A stretch of DNA of 63,488 bases. It comes from Acidimicrobiales bacterium. GTDB lineage: Bacteria; Actinomycetota; Acidimicrobiia; Acidimicrobiales; SZUA-35. Below are positions 38,191-47,500 of this stretch, one piece after another. Location: NCBI GenBank assembly GCA_020630195.1, contig JAHDBV010000017.1:2345-65832 (forward strand). Reading direction: 5' to 3'. The position numbers and the translations under genes are program-made. The stretch's first letter is position 1; each line of letters begins with the position of its first letter. The notes beneath the pieces were generated by a model. That model had not been told where the DNA came from and did not search any database. It saw only the letters and a list, made by a program, of their open reading frames with translations.

Positions 38191-38218
38191 TTTCGGCATG
38201 TTCCGCATCCCGCTTGAG
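38191..38218 (-). promoter_or_regulatory. Putative sigma-28/WhiG-type promoter
   Basis: On the minus strand CTCAAG (38218-38213), 15 bases, then GCCGAAA (38197-38191). This is the same pattern as at 3724-3752, and it ends eight bases before the ATG of the small membrane protein. Confidence 0.5.
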
Positions 38219-38269
38219 TGGGCGGGCGAGACCACCCAACCCCGGGCGCCGGGGCGGTGTTCTCCCTGG

Positions 38270-38479
38270 TCAGCTCACCAGCGTGGCGATGGCCCAGATC
38301 GAGGCGACGGTGCCGAGGAGGATCTGGGGAATCGCACGGGAGAGCGGGGGTCGCTCGAACTCCCCGTCGGCGACCGAGGCGGCGTCGTTCGGTCGGATGA
38401 GCGCCAGGAGGGTGCCCACGGCGAGCGCGCCACCGATGGCGAGCGTGAGCCACGGGAGCAGGTCGTCACCGAGAAACAC
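38270..38479 (-). CDS. Small two-helix membrane protein, unknown
   Basis: A 69-residue protein with helices LLPWLTLAIGGALAVGTLLA and SRAIPQILLGTVASIWAIAT joined by a polar loop (RPNDAASVADGEFERPP). The GTG at 38479 is chosen because GGAGG lies five bases before it. The frame continues open upstream without features. It probably lies in the inner membrane. No family is recognised. It lies on the same strand as the small membrane-protein gene downstream. Confidence 0.5.
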   Translation of the reverse strand: MFLGDDLLPWLTLAIGGALAVGTLLALIRPNDAASVADGEFERPPLSRAIPQILLGTVASIWAIATLVS

Positions 38480-38696
38480 GAGATCCTCCAAAAGATCGCT
38501 CAAGGTCCCGGGGGACCCCGTCGATGGTACGGGTGTCGGTGTTTCACCGGCACCGGGATCCGGGCGGAGGTCGTCACACTCCCTCCACACGCATCGCCAT
38601 CGGGGTTCGCCCCCCGATACCGGCGGCTTCCGCCCGAACCCACCGGTCGGCTTGGACCGACCCCGCCCCTCGGGGCATGGTTGACCGGGAGGTCCC

Positions 38697-39407
38697 ATGT
38701 CGGACGAGGACGAACTGATCGAGGCGGCCACGGCCGTGCTCGCACGAGACGGCGACGACGGTCTCGAGGTGTTGATGCTGCGGCGCAACTCGAAGGTCGC
38801 CTTCGGGGGCATGTGGGTGTTCCCCGGCGGACGGGTCGATCCGGAGGATCGTGACGCCGCGGCGTCCGACGACGTCATCGACGTCGGACGGGTCGCCGCC
38901 GGACGTGAGATCGAGGAGGAGACCGGGCTCACCGTCGACGCCGCCGATCTGCGCGTGTGGTCGCACTGGGAGCCACCCCAGGCCCGGGAGATGGTGACCG
39001 CCGGCAAGAAGCGGCGGTACTCGACCTGGTTCTACGTGGGCACGGCCCCCGACGCCGAGGTGGCGGTCGATGGCGGCGAGATCCTCGAGCACCGCTGGGT
39101 GACCCCGGCGGCCGCGCTCGAGCTGTTCGCGGCGAAGGAGATCGAGATCGTGCCGCCCACCTGGATCACGCTGCACCAGCTCGCCGCCTGCGACGACACC
39201 GGGTCGATGGCGGCCACGGCCGACTCCCGCACCCCACCGCTGTTCCACACCCGGCCGATCATGAAGCCCGTGCCGACCCTGGTGTGGGCCGGCGATGCCG
39301 CCTTCGAGAGCGGTGATCTCGATGCCGGCGGCGGTCGCAATCGTCTCATCATGGACCGCGCCGGTTGGCGCTACGAGCACGACGGTGGTCACGGCGAGCC
39401 TGGGTGA
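38697..39407 (+). CDS. NUDIX hydrolase
   Basis: A 236-residue NUDIX protein. The box is interrupted by a long insert: GGMWVFPGGRVDPEDRD, then VGRVAAGREIEEETGLTV (GX5...REXXEE). This long-box form is like NUDT19/CoA-diphosphatase-type enzymes. The substrate could be a CoA derivative or another nucleoside diphosphate compound. GGGAGG precedes the ATG at 38697. The 217 bases upstream (38480-38696) contain only a GGTCCC/GGGACC palindrome and no gene. Confidence 0.8.
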   Translation: MSDEDELIEAATAVLARDGDDGLEVLMLRRNSKVAFGGMWVFPGGRVDPEDRDAAASDDVIDVGRVAAGREIEEETGLTVDAADLRVWSHWEPPQAREMVTAGKKRRYSTWFYVGTAPDAEVAVDGGEILEHRWVTPAAALELFAAKEIEIVPPTWITLHQLAACDDTGSMAATADSRTPPLFHTRPIMKPVPTLVWAGDAAFESGDLDAGGGRNRLIMDRAGWRYEHDGGHGEPG

Positions 39408-39496
39408 ACCCTCCCGAGTGGCCGGGATCGGAATGCGCGTTCCGCTTCCCGATCCGAACCTGCGGGTCGACATTCACCGACCGGAGGTTCTCCGAC

Positions 39497-39754
39497 ATGT
39501 CCATTCGCCGCATCGCCCCGCTCGCCATCCCGGCGGCGCTCCTGCTCGCCTCGTGTGGTTCGTCCCTCGACCGTGAGGGTTCGATCGACGAACTCGTGGA
39601 GTCGGGTCTGTCCCGGCCCGTGGCCGAGTGTGTGATCGACACCTCGGTCGACGAGTTCGGCGAGGACCGGGTCATCTCCGATGACGACCCCACCCCGGAA
39701 GAGGAGGCCCGAATCGGCGAGATCCTCTTCGAGTGCATGGACTCGGCCGGTTGA
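39497..39754 (+). CDS. Small lipoprotein, unknown function
   Basis: An 85-residue precursor with a short basic lead, a hydrophobic segment and the lipobox LLASC (cleavage before Cys at about residue 20). The mature part is acidic, with two further Cys (AECVIDTSVDEFGED, FECMDSAG). The ATG at 39497 follows GGAGG. It is alone between convergent or separate genes. Confidence 0.6.
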   Translation: MSIRRIAPLAIPAALLLASCGSSLDREGSIDELVESGLSRPVAECVIDTSVDEFGEDRVISDDDPTPEEEARIGEILFECMDSAG

Positions 39755-39815
39755 TCGTCGCCGCCGGGGTGCCGACCGACGACGTTCGGCGCCCCGGGGG
39801 TACACCCACCGGGAC

Positions 39816-40061
39816 TCAGGCGGCGATGAGCAGCTCGTCGTCCTGGATCGTCTCGGGCACGTGGCTGGGCGCTTCCAGTCGTTCGACGGCGACGATGTCG
39901 GCCGTGCGATACGACGCCACCCGGACCGACCACGAATCGATCGTCCGCTTCGACGAGCCGACCGTGAAGAACGTGGTCATCGGACCCTCGGGTTGGTAGG
40001 CGTCGGCATCGGCCACCGTGACCGTGCGATCGCCGCTGAGCTGCACCTTGAACATCGCCAT
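39816..40061 (-). CDS. Hypothetical protein, 81 residues
   Basis: A soluble small protein, MAMFKVQLSGDRTVTVADAD continuing YQPEGPMTTFFTVGSSKRTI, and ending in an acidic tail (PETIQDDELLIAA). It looks like a small beta-barrel. GGGAGG is nine bases before the ATG at 40061. No family is recognised. It converges with the lipoprotein gene and diverges from the alpha-galactosidase gene. Confidence 0.55.
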   Translation of the reverse strand: MAMFKVQLSGDRTVTVADADAYQPEGPMTTFFTVGSSKRTIDSWSVRVASYRTADIVAVERLEAPSHVPETIQDDELLIAA

Positions 40062-40206
40062 CGTCTCGTCCTCCCTCGTTCCCGGCCGGGCAGGCTCCCG
40101 GCGGGGGTGATGTCGCCCATGTTGTCCTCGGGGTGTGACACCGAAGCGTTGCCGTAGCATTCGCGGCCGAATCGCTGCGGAGCACGACCGGACAACGGGG
40201 GACGAG

Positions 40207-42336
40207 ATGGCTGAACACCTGCTGCTGCACGGCAAGACCACGTCGGTGCTGATCGCACATGGCGAGGGTGCCCCGTCGGTTCTGTACTGGGGGGCGAAGA
40301 TCCCCGACGCCGACGCCGAGGCGGTCGCCGCCGCGCTCGACCGGCCGCTGGCCCACGCGTCGATCGACATCGAGGCCCCCGTCGCCCTCGTCTCCGAGCT
40401 CGGCAGCGGGTTCTTCGGCTCGCCGGGCATCAAGGGGTCCCGACCCGGTGGTGGTGCCTGGGCACCCCGGTTCCAGGCCTCCGCACCGCCCGAGGTTGGC
40501 GACGACCACGTGACGCTGCGCTGCGCCGACGAGATCGCCGGCCTGGCCTACACGATCGAGTTGTGGCTCGAGTCGACCCGCGACGTGCTCGCCTTCCGGG
40601 TGACACTCGCCAACACCGGCGACACCGACTACTCCCTCGGCCGCCTGGCCTTGTCCCTGCCGCTGCCCACCCGCGCCAACGAGATCCTCGACTTCACGGG
40701 CCGCTGGTGTGATGAGTTCCATCCGCGCCGGACGCCCTGGGAGGCCGGTGCGATCATCAACGAGAACCGCCGCGGCCGCAGCTCCCACGATCACGTGGCC
40801 GTGCTGTTCGCGGGCACCGAGGGTTTCGACGAGAACCACGGCGAGGTCTGGGGATTCCACCTCGGTTGGTCGGGCAACTCCCGCCTCGTCGCCGAACGCC
40901 TCTCCGACGGTCGGCGCTACCTGCAGGCGGGGGAGTACCTCTTCCCCGGCGAGGTCGAGCTCGCCCCAGGCGAGGAGATCACCTCGCCCTGGCTCTACGG
41001 CGCCCACAGCGTGCGCGGCCTCGGCGAGGTCTCCCGGAGCTTCCACTCCTACCTCCGCGACCGGGCATCCCATCCGTCGCCCGACACGCCGCGCAAAGTC
41101 CTGCTCAACACGTGGGAGGCCGTCTACTTCAAGCACGACGTCCCCACGCTGAAGCGCCTCGCCGACGTCGCCGCCGAGGTGGGGGCGGAGCGGTTCGTGC
41201 TCGACGACGGCTGGTTCCCCAACCGCAACGACGACACCGGCGGCCTGGGCGACTGGTGGGTCGACCCGGCGAAGTACCCGAACGGACTCGACGAGCTCGT
41301 CGATCACGTCACCGGCCTCGGGCTCGAGTTCGGCCTGTGGTTCGAGCCGGAGATGGTCAACCCCGACTCCGAGCTCTACCGGGCCCATCCCGAGTGGGTG
41401 CTCCAGGATCCGGACTACCCGGAGATCCTCGGCCGCAACCAGCTGGTGCTCAACCTCGCCAACGACGACGCCTACGCCTACGTGCTCGAACACCTCGACC
41501 GGATGCTCACCGATCACGCGATCGGGTACGTGAAGTGGGACATGAACCGGGATCACGTGCAGCCCGTGCACGCCGGTCGTGCCGGGACCCGGGCCCAGAC
41601 CCTCGCCCTCTACCGACTCCTCGACGAGCTCAACGGGCGCCATCCCGACGTCGAGTTCGAGTCGTGCTCATCCGGTGGCGGTCGGGCCGACTTCGAGATC
41701 CTCCGGTACACGAAGCGGATCTGGACCTCCGACTGCAACGACGCCCTGGAGCGCCAGCGGATCCAGCGGGGCTTCTCCATGCTGTTCCCGCCGGAGCTGA
41801 TGGGCGCCCACGTCGGCCCGCACCAGTCACACACCACCCGCCGGACCCACGGACTCGGGTTCCGCGGCGCCATCGCCTTCATGGGGCACCTCGGCATCGA
41901 GTGGAACCTCCTCGACGCCACCGAGGCCGAACGCAAGCAGGTCGCCGAACTCGTCGCCCTGCACAAGCAGTTCCGGCCGTTGCTGCATTCGGGCGACCTC
42001 GTGCGGCTCGACTCCCTCGACGACGCGACCCTCACCCAGGGTGTGGTCTCGGAGGACAAGGGCGAGGCGCTCTTCGTCTACGCCCGGATCAACACCGCCC
42101 GGTCCTCGATCCCCGACCCGGTGCAGTTCGCCCATCTCGATCCCGACGCCCGCTACCAGGCCCGCATCCTCGGGCTGCCCGGCCCCGGCGGGGAGTTCGG
42201 CCGGACCAAGCCGGAGTGGATGCGCGAGCCGAAGGGTGTGGAGCTGTCCGGTCGCACCCTCATGCGGGCCGGCCTCCAGCCGCCCGTGCTCGACCCCGAG
42301 TCGGCCCTGCTGTTCCACCTCACCCGGGTCGACTGA
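40207..42336 (+). CDS. Alpha-galactosidase, glycoside hydrolase family 36
   Basis: A 709-residue GH36 enzyme. The N-terminal beta-sandwich is followed by the barrel with LLNTWEAVYFKHDVPTLKRL, FVLDDGWFPNRNDDTGGLGD and LEFGLWFEPEMVNPDSELYR. The nucleophile Asp lies in IGYVKWDMNRDHVQP and the acid/base region in SCSSGGGRADFEILRYTKRI/WTSDCNDALERQRIQRG. No signal peptide, so it is likely cytoplasmic. No transporter or other sugar gene adjoins it, apart from the unrelated signalling gene after it. It hydrolyses alpha-1,6-galactosides such as melibiose or raffinose. Confidence 0.92.
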   Translation: MAEHLLLHGKTTSVLIAHGEGAPSVLYWGAKIPDADAEAVAAALDRPLAHASIDIEAPVALVSELGSGFFGSPGIKGSRPGGGAWAPRFQASAPPEVGDDHVTLRCADEIAGLAYTIELWLESTRDVLAFRVTLANTGDTDYSLGRLALSLPLPTRANEILDFTGRWCDEFHPRRTPWEAGAIINENRRGRSSHDHVAVLFAGTEGFDENHGEVWGFHLGWSGNSRLVAERLSDGRRYLQAGEYLFPGEVELAPGEEITSPWLYGAHSVRGLGEVSRSFHSYLRDRASHPSPDTPRKVLLNTWEAVYFKHDVPTLKRLADVAAEVGAERFVLDDGWFPNRNDDTGGLGDWWVDPAKYPNGLDELVDHVTGLGLEFGLWFEPEMVNPDSELYRAHPEWVLQDPDYPEILGRNQLVLNLANDDAYAYVLEHLDRMLTDHAIGYVKWDMNRDHVQPVHAGRAGTRAQTLALYRLLDELNGRHPDVEFESCSSGGGRADFEILRYTKRIWTSDCNDALERQRIQRGFSMLFPPELMGAHVGPHQSHTTRRTHGLGFRGAIAFMGHLGIEWNLLDATEAERKQVAELVALHKQFRPLLHSGDLVRLDSLDDATLTQGVVSEDKGEALFVYARINTARSSIPDPVQFAHLDPDARYQARILGLPGPGGEFGRTKPEWMREPKGVELSGRTLMRAGLQPPVLDPESALLFHLTRVD

Positions 42337-42354
42337 GACCGATCGGGCGGATGG

Positions 42355-42383
42355 CTCAACCCGGCCGTCCCACCCCCCGATAT
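42355..42383 (+). promoter_or_regulatory. Putative sigma-28/WhiG-type promoter before the GGDEF gene
   Basis: CTCAAC (42355-42360), 15 bases, then CCCGATAT (42376-42383), matching GCCGATAA at 6 of 8. It ends seven bases before the GTG start at 42391, so transcription would begin at about the start codon. Confidence 0.45.
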
Positions 42384-42390
42384 CAGGGAC

Positions 42391-44535
42391 GTGTTGGTTC
42401 GCTCGTTCCTCCTGCTCGCGCTGTTCGGCGCGCCGGTCGCCCCCGTGGCGCCGACGGTCGACGCCGAGCCGGCGTTGTGCGAACCGGCCGGTTGTGTGGC
42501 GGCCGATGTCGATCCGTGTGCCGTTCACCTGGTGATCTGTGGCGAACCGGCACCCCTCGTCGATCCGCTTCCGGAGCCCGTCGTCGATCCGTGTCAGCTC
42601 GATCCGCTGCTCTGTGGTGAGCCCGGCCCGGTGCCGACGACGACGCCCGTGTTCGAGCCGGTCGTCGATCCCTGCCTGCTCGATCCGAAGCTGTGTGGAC
42701 CCGACCCCGGGCCGCCGGCGGCCGAGCCGCTGGTCGACCCGTTCGACTGCGGGGCGATCTGCGACGTCCTCGAGGGTGTCGAGGACCCGTTCGACGACCC
42801 CCTCGACAACCCGCTGGTCGTGCCCGACCTCGGCCCGGTCATCCCCGGTCTCGAGCCGATCGACCCCGCGCCGACGACCACGGTCGGAACGGCGCCGGGC
42901 GTGTTCGACCCGGCCGATCTCGAGCCGGCGCCGCTGCCGGGCTCGTCGACCACGATCCTCGGGTCGATCGAGACGGTCCCACCCCGTCCCACCGATGACG
43001 TTCGCGGGCCGGGGTTCGACGAGCTGCCGCCGCCCCCTCCGTCGACGCTGCCCTTCGTGGAGATCCCGGGGAGCGATCGTCCGGAGTTGCCCGACCCCGC
43101 GGTGATCTCCGATGCGGAGCTCCTGCGTGAAGCCGAGTCGCTCCTGCTGCTCGAGATCGGTGCCCTGACGGCCCTCGATGCGTTCGCCGACCCGTCGGTC
43201 TGGTTCCGATCGATCTCGTCCGACCTCGGGTTCGACCAACTCGACCGGACCGAAGCCATCGAGGAGCTCGCGCTGATCGAGGATCGTGCGCTGCTGCTCC
43301 TCGCCGAGATGGATCGACGCGGGCTCGAGGTGCCCGTCGAGGTCCGGGGTCGCTTGCAGCGCAACGACCCCGAGTTCATCGCCGAGCTGGCCGCCGGCCG
43401 CGCCGCACCGATCGCGGTCGAGCCCCACACCCGTGCCCTGGCCTCCGTGCTCGGCCGGAACGGCACGACGTTCGCCACCACCGACGGACTCGACGACGTC
43501 GAGGTCGCCTCACTGCTCGAGGGAGTGCTCGACGCCCGCCTCGCCGAGCTGGCGGCGGAACGCCAGGACGAGCGGCGGAGCAGTCTGCTGCTCATCGGCG
43601 TCCTCGCGATCGCGCTCTTCCTCGCCCTGGTGGTGGTGGTGAGCCTGCTGCGCCGCCGTGACGACGCCACCCGGGCCGCCGACGATCTCGTGGCGGCCGG
43701 AAGTCGCCTCACCGGCACCCTCGATGCCGACGAGGTGCGCACGATCGCCGGGGCCGAGGCGCAGTCGCTCACGGGTGTCGCGGCCGTCGTCCGCCCGGTC
43801 GAACAGATCGATGCGGCCCATCAGCCGCTGGCTCGCGCCGCGGTCGAGGGCGGTTCCACGGTGCGTGGTGTCGCCGCCGACGGTTCACCCGTGGCGGTCG
43901 CCCCGGTCGAGTCGGGCGGAGGCGACGCCGAGGTGCTCGTCCTCGTGGGTGCGCCGGGGTCGGCGATCACCGAGGATCATCTGCGCTCCATCGGGTCGTT
44001 GACCCCGATGATCTCCTCCGCGCTGTCGGCGGCCCACAGCCATCGTTCGCTGAGCGAGTTGGCGCTGATCGACGAACTGACCGGACTGCTGAACCGCCGT
44101 GCGCTCGACGTCGACATCGCCGGGGTCGAGGCGCCGGCCTGTGTGGTGATGGTCGACGTCGACCACTTCAAACGCTTCAACGATCGACACGGCCACGTCG
44201 CCGGCGATCGCGTGCTCCAACGGGTCGCCGACATCATGTGCGATCACGTCCGCCACGAGGACGGCGCGTATCGCTACGGCGGCGAGGAGTTCTGCCTCAT
44301 CCTCACCGGCGTCGATGCCGCCGCCGCCCGCCCGATCCTCGAACGACTCCGCTCGGCGGTCGAAGCCGGCGCTCACGTCGCCGAGGGCGACACGAGCGGT
44401 GAACCCGTGACCGTCTCACTCGGCCTCGCCGTCCGGGCCGCGGAGGAGTCGGCCGAGGCGTGGCTGGAGCGGGCCGACGCCGCGCTCTACGTCGCGAAAC
44501 GGGCCGGCCGCAACCGGCTCGTCACCGCCGACTGA
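42391..44535 (+). CDS. Membrane diguanylate cyclase (GGDEF) with Cys-repeat ectodomain
   Basis: A 714-residue protein. A signal sequence (FLLLALFGAPVAPVAPTVDA) leads to a Pro/Asp-rich external region with three related Cys repeats (such as VVDPCQLDPLLCGEPGP and VVDPCLLDPKLCGPD). An external helical stretch, one membrane helix (LLLIGVLAIALFLALVVVVS, residue ~397), a GAF-like linker and a C-terminal GGDEF domain follow. That domain has the active motif YRYGGEEF and an RHED I-site five residues before it, so product inhibition is expected. It makes c-di-GMP. A WhiG-type promoter lies upstream. The 3' end overlaps the convergent IOR gene by 14 bases. Confidence 0.88.
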   Translation: MLVRSFLLLALFGAPVAPVAPTVDAEPALCEPAGCVAADVDPCAVHLVICGEPAPLVDPLPEPVVDPCQLDPLLCGEPGPVPTTTPVFEPVVDPCLLDPKLCGPDPGPPAAEPLVDPFDCGAICDVLEGVEDPFDDPLDNPLVVPDLGPVIPGLEPIDPAPTTTVGTAPGVFDPADLEPAPLPGSSTTILGSIETVPPRPTDDVRGPGFDELPPPPPSTLPFVEIPGSDRPELPDPAVISDAELLREAESLLLLEIGALTALDAFADPSVWFRSISSDLGFDQLDRTEAIEELALIEDRALLLLAEMDRRGLEVPVEVRGRLQRNDPEFIAELAAGRAAPIAVEPHTRALASVLGRNGTTFATTDGLDDVEVASLLEGVLDARLAELAAERQDERRSSLLLIGVLAIALFLALVVVVSLLRRRDDATRAADDLVAAGSRLTGTLDADEVRTIAGAEAQSLTGVAAVVRPVEQIDAAHQPLARAAVEGGSTVRGVAADGSPVAVAPVESGGGDAEVLVLVGAPGSAITEDHLRSIGSLTPMISSALSAAHSHRSLSELALIDELTGLLNRRALDVDIAGVEAPACVVMVDVDHFKRFNDRHGHVAGDRVLQRVADIMCDHVRHEDGAYRYGGEEFCLILTGVDAAAARPILERLRSAVEAGAHVAEGDTSGEPVTVSLGLAVRAAEESAEAWLERADAALYVAKRAGRNRLVTAD

Positions 44536-47500
44536 CCGACACATCCGGGGTTCCGTCGACCCACGTGGCGAGCGCATCGGCGAGGCGCCGGTCGTACTCG
44601 GTGATCCGGCGGAGCTTGAGGTCCTCGTAGCCACGGACGTGGTCGACGAGCCCGGCGATCAGCACCGCCGAGTCGTGGTTGGCGGGGGAGAGGCCGGACA
44701 CGAGCCGGTCGACCAAGGAGCGGTAGTCGGCGAGCAACGCCCGTTCGGCCACACGCACCTCGGCCCGGCCGAACGGATCGAGGCGGGTGCCCCGGAGTCG
44801 TTTGCCCGCGGCGAGCTTCCGGATCGCCGGGGCCGCCGCGAGCGGCACGTCGATCTTCGAGTCCATGCCGAGGGCACGCAGCATCGGCGGATGCAGCTTC
44901 CACGTGATCCGGCCGCTGGCGCCGGCCACACGGGTCGCCTCGGCGAGCCCGTCCGGGTCGGTCATGAGCCGGGCCACCTCGTACTCGTCCTTGTAGGCCG
45001 TCACCTTGTGGAGGTGGATCGCCACGGTCTCGGTGAGGGCGCCGTCGAGCCCGAGCGTCGCCTCCCGCTTGGCGACGGCGGCCACCCGGTCGAGGTAGTC
45101 GGCGGCGAGATCCCGGTTCTGGAAGCCGACGAGGTCGGCGGCGAACCGGCGGAGCATCGGGTCGAGGTCGAGGCGCCCGAGGATCTGGGTGATGGCCACG
45201 ATGCGGCGGCCGAGCTCGTCGGCGACGTCGACACGGGCCCGGGTGGTCTCGGTCGGGGAGGGGAGTGCGTCGGGGTCGGCCACGGCCACCCGGCCCCATC
45301 CGAACGCCGCGAGGTTCTTCTCGACGGCCACACCGTTGAGGCCGATGGCGGCGTCGAGCGACTCGATCGAGATCGGCAGGGCGCCGGCCTGGGCGGCCAT
45401 GCCGACACAGAACATGTTCGCCATCACCGCATCGCCGAACAGGGTGGTCGTCACGGCACCGGCATCGATCCAGTGGTGGCGGTCGGCCCGACTCACCCGG
45501 GCGATCGCCGCGGCGAGGTGGTCGGGGGTGGGGGAGGGGATCTCGGGGTGGGTGATCTGGTGTCCGGTCGGCGTGGCCGTCGTCGAGCCGACCACGACGG
45601 TGCGGTCGGAGTCGCAGACCGATCGACCCTTGTCGGTGGCGGCCACGAGCTGGTCGCAGGCGAGCAGGAGGTCGGCCTGGCCCCGGCCGAGCTTGTTGGT
45701 GGTCACCGAACCGTGCCGGGCGAGGCGCACGTCGCTGACCACCGGGCCGGCCTTCTGCGAGAGGCCGATCTGGTCGAGGCCCGACACCTCGAATCCGTCG
45801 AGCATCGCCGCGGTGGCGAGCACCTGGGACACGGTGACGATGCCGGTGCCGCCGATCCCCGTGATCCGCATCGAGAACTCGTCGGGATCGACGACGAGCG
45901 TCGGCGTCGGCACCTCGGGAGGGGAGAGCGGTGCCGACGCCGCGCCCGGGGATCCGTCGGTCGGATGATCGGGGTCGAGCTCGATGGTCATGAACGACGG
46001 GCAATCACCCTCCACACACGAGGCGTCGAGGTTGCACGTCGTCTGGTTGATGGCCGTCTTGCGACCGAACTCGGTCTCGACGGGTTCGACCGACAGGCAG
46101 TTGCTCACCTGGCCACAGTCGCCGCAGCCCTCACAGATCCGGTGGTTGATCGCCACCCGGGGCTTGGTGTCGGTGATGGTGCCGCGCTTGCGGCCCCGGC
46201 GGAGTTCGGCGGCGCAGCCCTGGTCGTGGAGCAGCACCGTCACCCCCTCGATCGTGGCGAGGTGTTCCTGGGCCTCGATGAGGCGGGATCGGTCCCACAC
46301 CTCCACGCCGGCGGGCAGGGCCTCACCACCGAACCGGCCGAGGCGGCCCCCCGGCCCGGGCAGGGTCCGGCCGTAGCGCTCCGGCTCGTCGGTGGTGATG
46401 AGCACCTTGGTGACGCCGTGGGCGAGGAGCGAGGTGCAGATGTCGGGCACGGTCATCTGGCCCTCGGGGTGCTGCCCACCGGTCATGGCGACCGTGCCGT
46501 TGTGCAGCAGCTTGTAGGTCATCGTCACACCGGCCGCGACCGCGGCCTGGACGGCGAGTTGCCCGGAGTGGAAGTAGGTGCCGTCGCCGAGGTTCTGGAA
46601 CATGTGCGGCGTGTCGACGAAGGGCGACATGCCGATCCACTGACTGCCCTCGTTGCCCATGCAGGTGAGGCCGGCTTCGCCGCCGACTCGGGCCGGATCC
46701 ATGAGCAGGGTCATGCCGTGGCAGCCGATGCCGACGCCGGCGAGTGATCCCTCGGGGATCTCGGTGGAGCGGTTGTGGGGGCAGCCCGAGCAGAAGAACG
46801 GGGCCCGCTGGGTGTCGGTGAGCAGCGGGATGAGTTCGCGTCGACGGGGGAGGGGAGCGAGGCGTTCGCCGAGTCGGGTCTCGAGCACGGTGCGGAGTGG
46901 GGCGACGAGGTGGTCGGCGCCGATCTGGGCGTGCCAGGGGAGGAGCGGGGTGCCGCGTTCGTCGGTCTTGCCGAGCACGAGGGGCCGGTCGGGCAGGTGG
47001 TAGAGGGCGTCCTTGATGAGGCTCTCGAGGATCGGCATCTTCTCCTCGACGACGATGACCCGCTCGAGGCCGGTGGCGAAGCGACGGATCGTGTCGGGGT
47101 CGAAGGGGAGGGGCATCTGCATGCGCAGCAGGCGGATCCCGGCGGCTTCGATCTCGGCGTCGGTGCCGAGCCCGAGTCGTTGCAGCGCCTCGCGGAGCTC
47201 CCGGTAGGTCACGCCGGAGGCGGCGATGCCGATCCAGGCGTCGGCGGGGTCGACGGTGACGTGGTTGAGGCGGTTGGCCGAGGCGTAGTTGACGGCGAGC
47301 GGGTAGCGGACCTCGTAGATCTCCTGCTCGAGTTCGATCGTGTGCGGGGTGAGGAGGCGACCGTCGGGCTCGCGGCGGGCGGCCTCGTCGAACAGGGCGG
47401 GGGTGACGGGGGCGACCCGGTCGAGGTCGAGTGCCACCGAGGCCATGCCGTCGGCGACGTCGGCCACGATCTTCAGTGCGGTCCACAGGCCGGTGAAGCG

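Noticed and set aside
38501..38540. CTCAAG-N15-GTCGATGG near 38495 as another sigma-28 promoter for the NUDIX gene
   Set aside because: The -10 matches at only 5 of 8 and lies about 160 bases from the start; a GGTCCC/GGGACC palindrome overlaps it.
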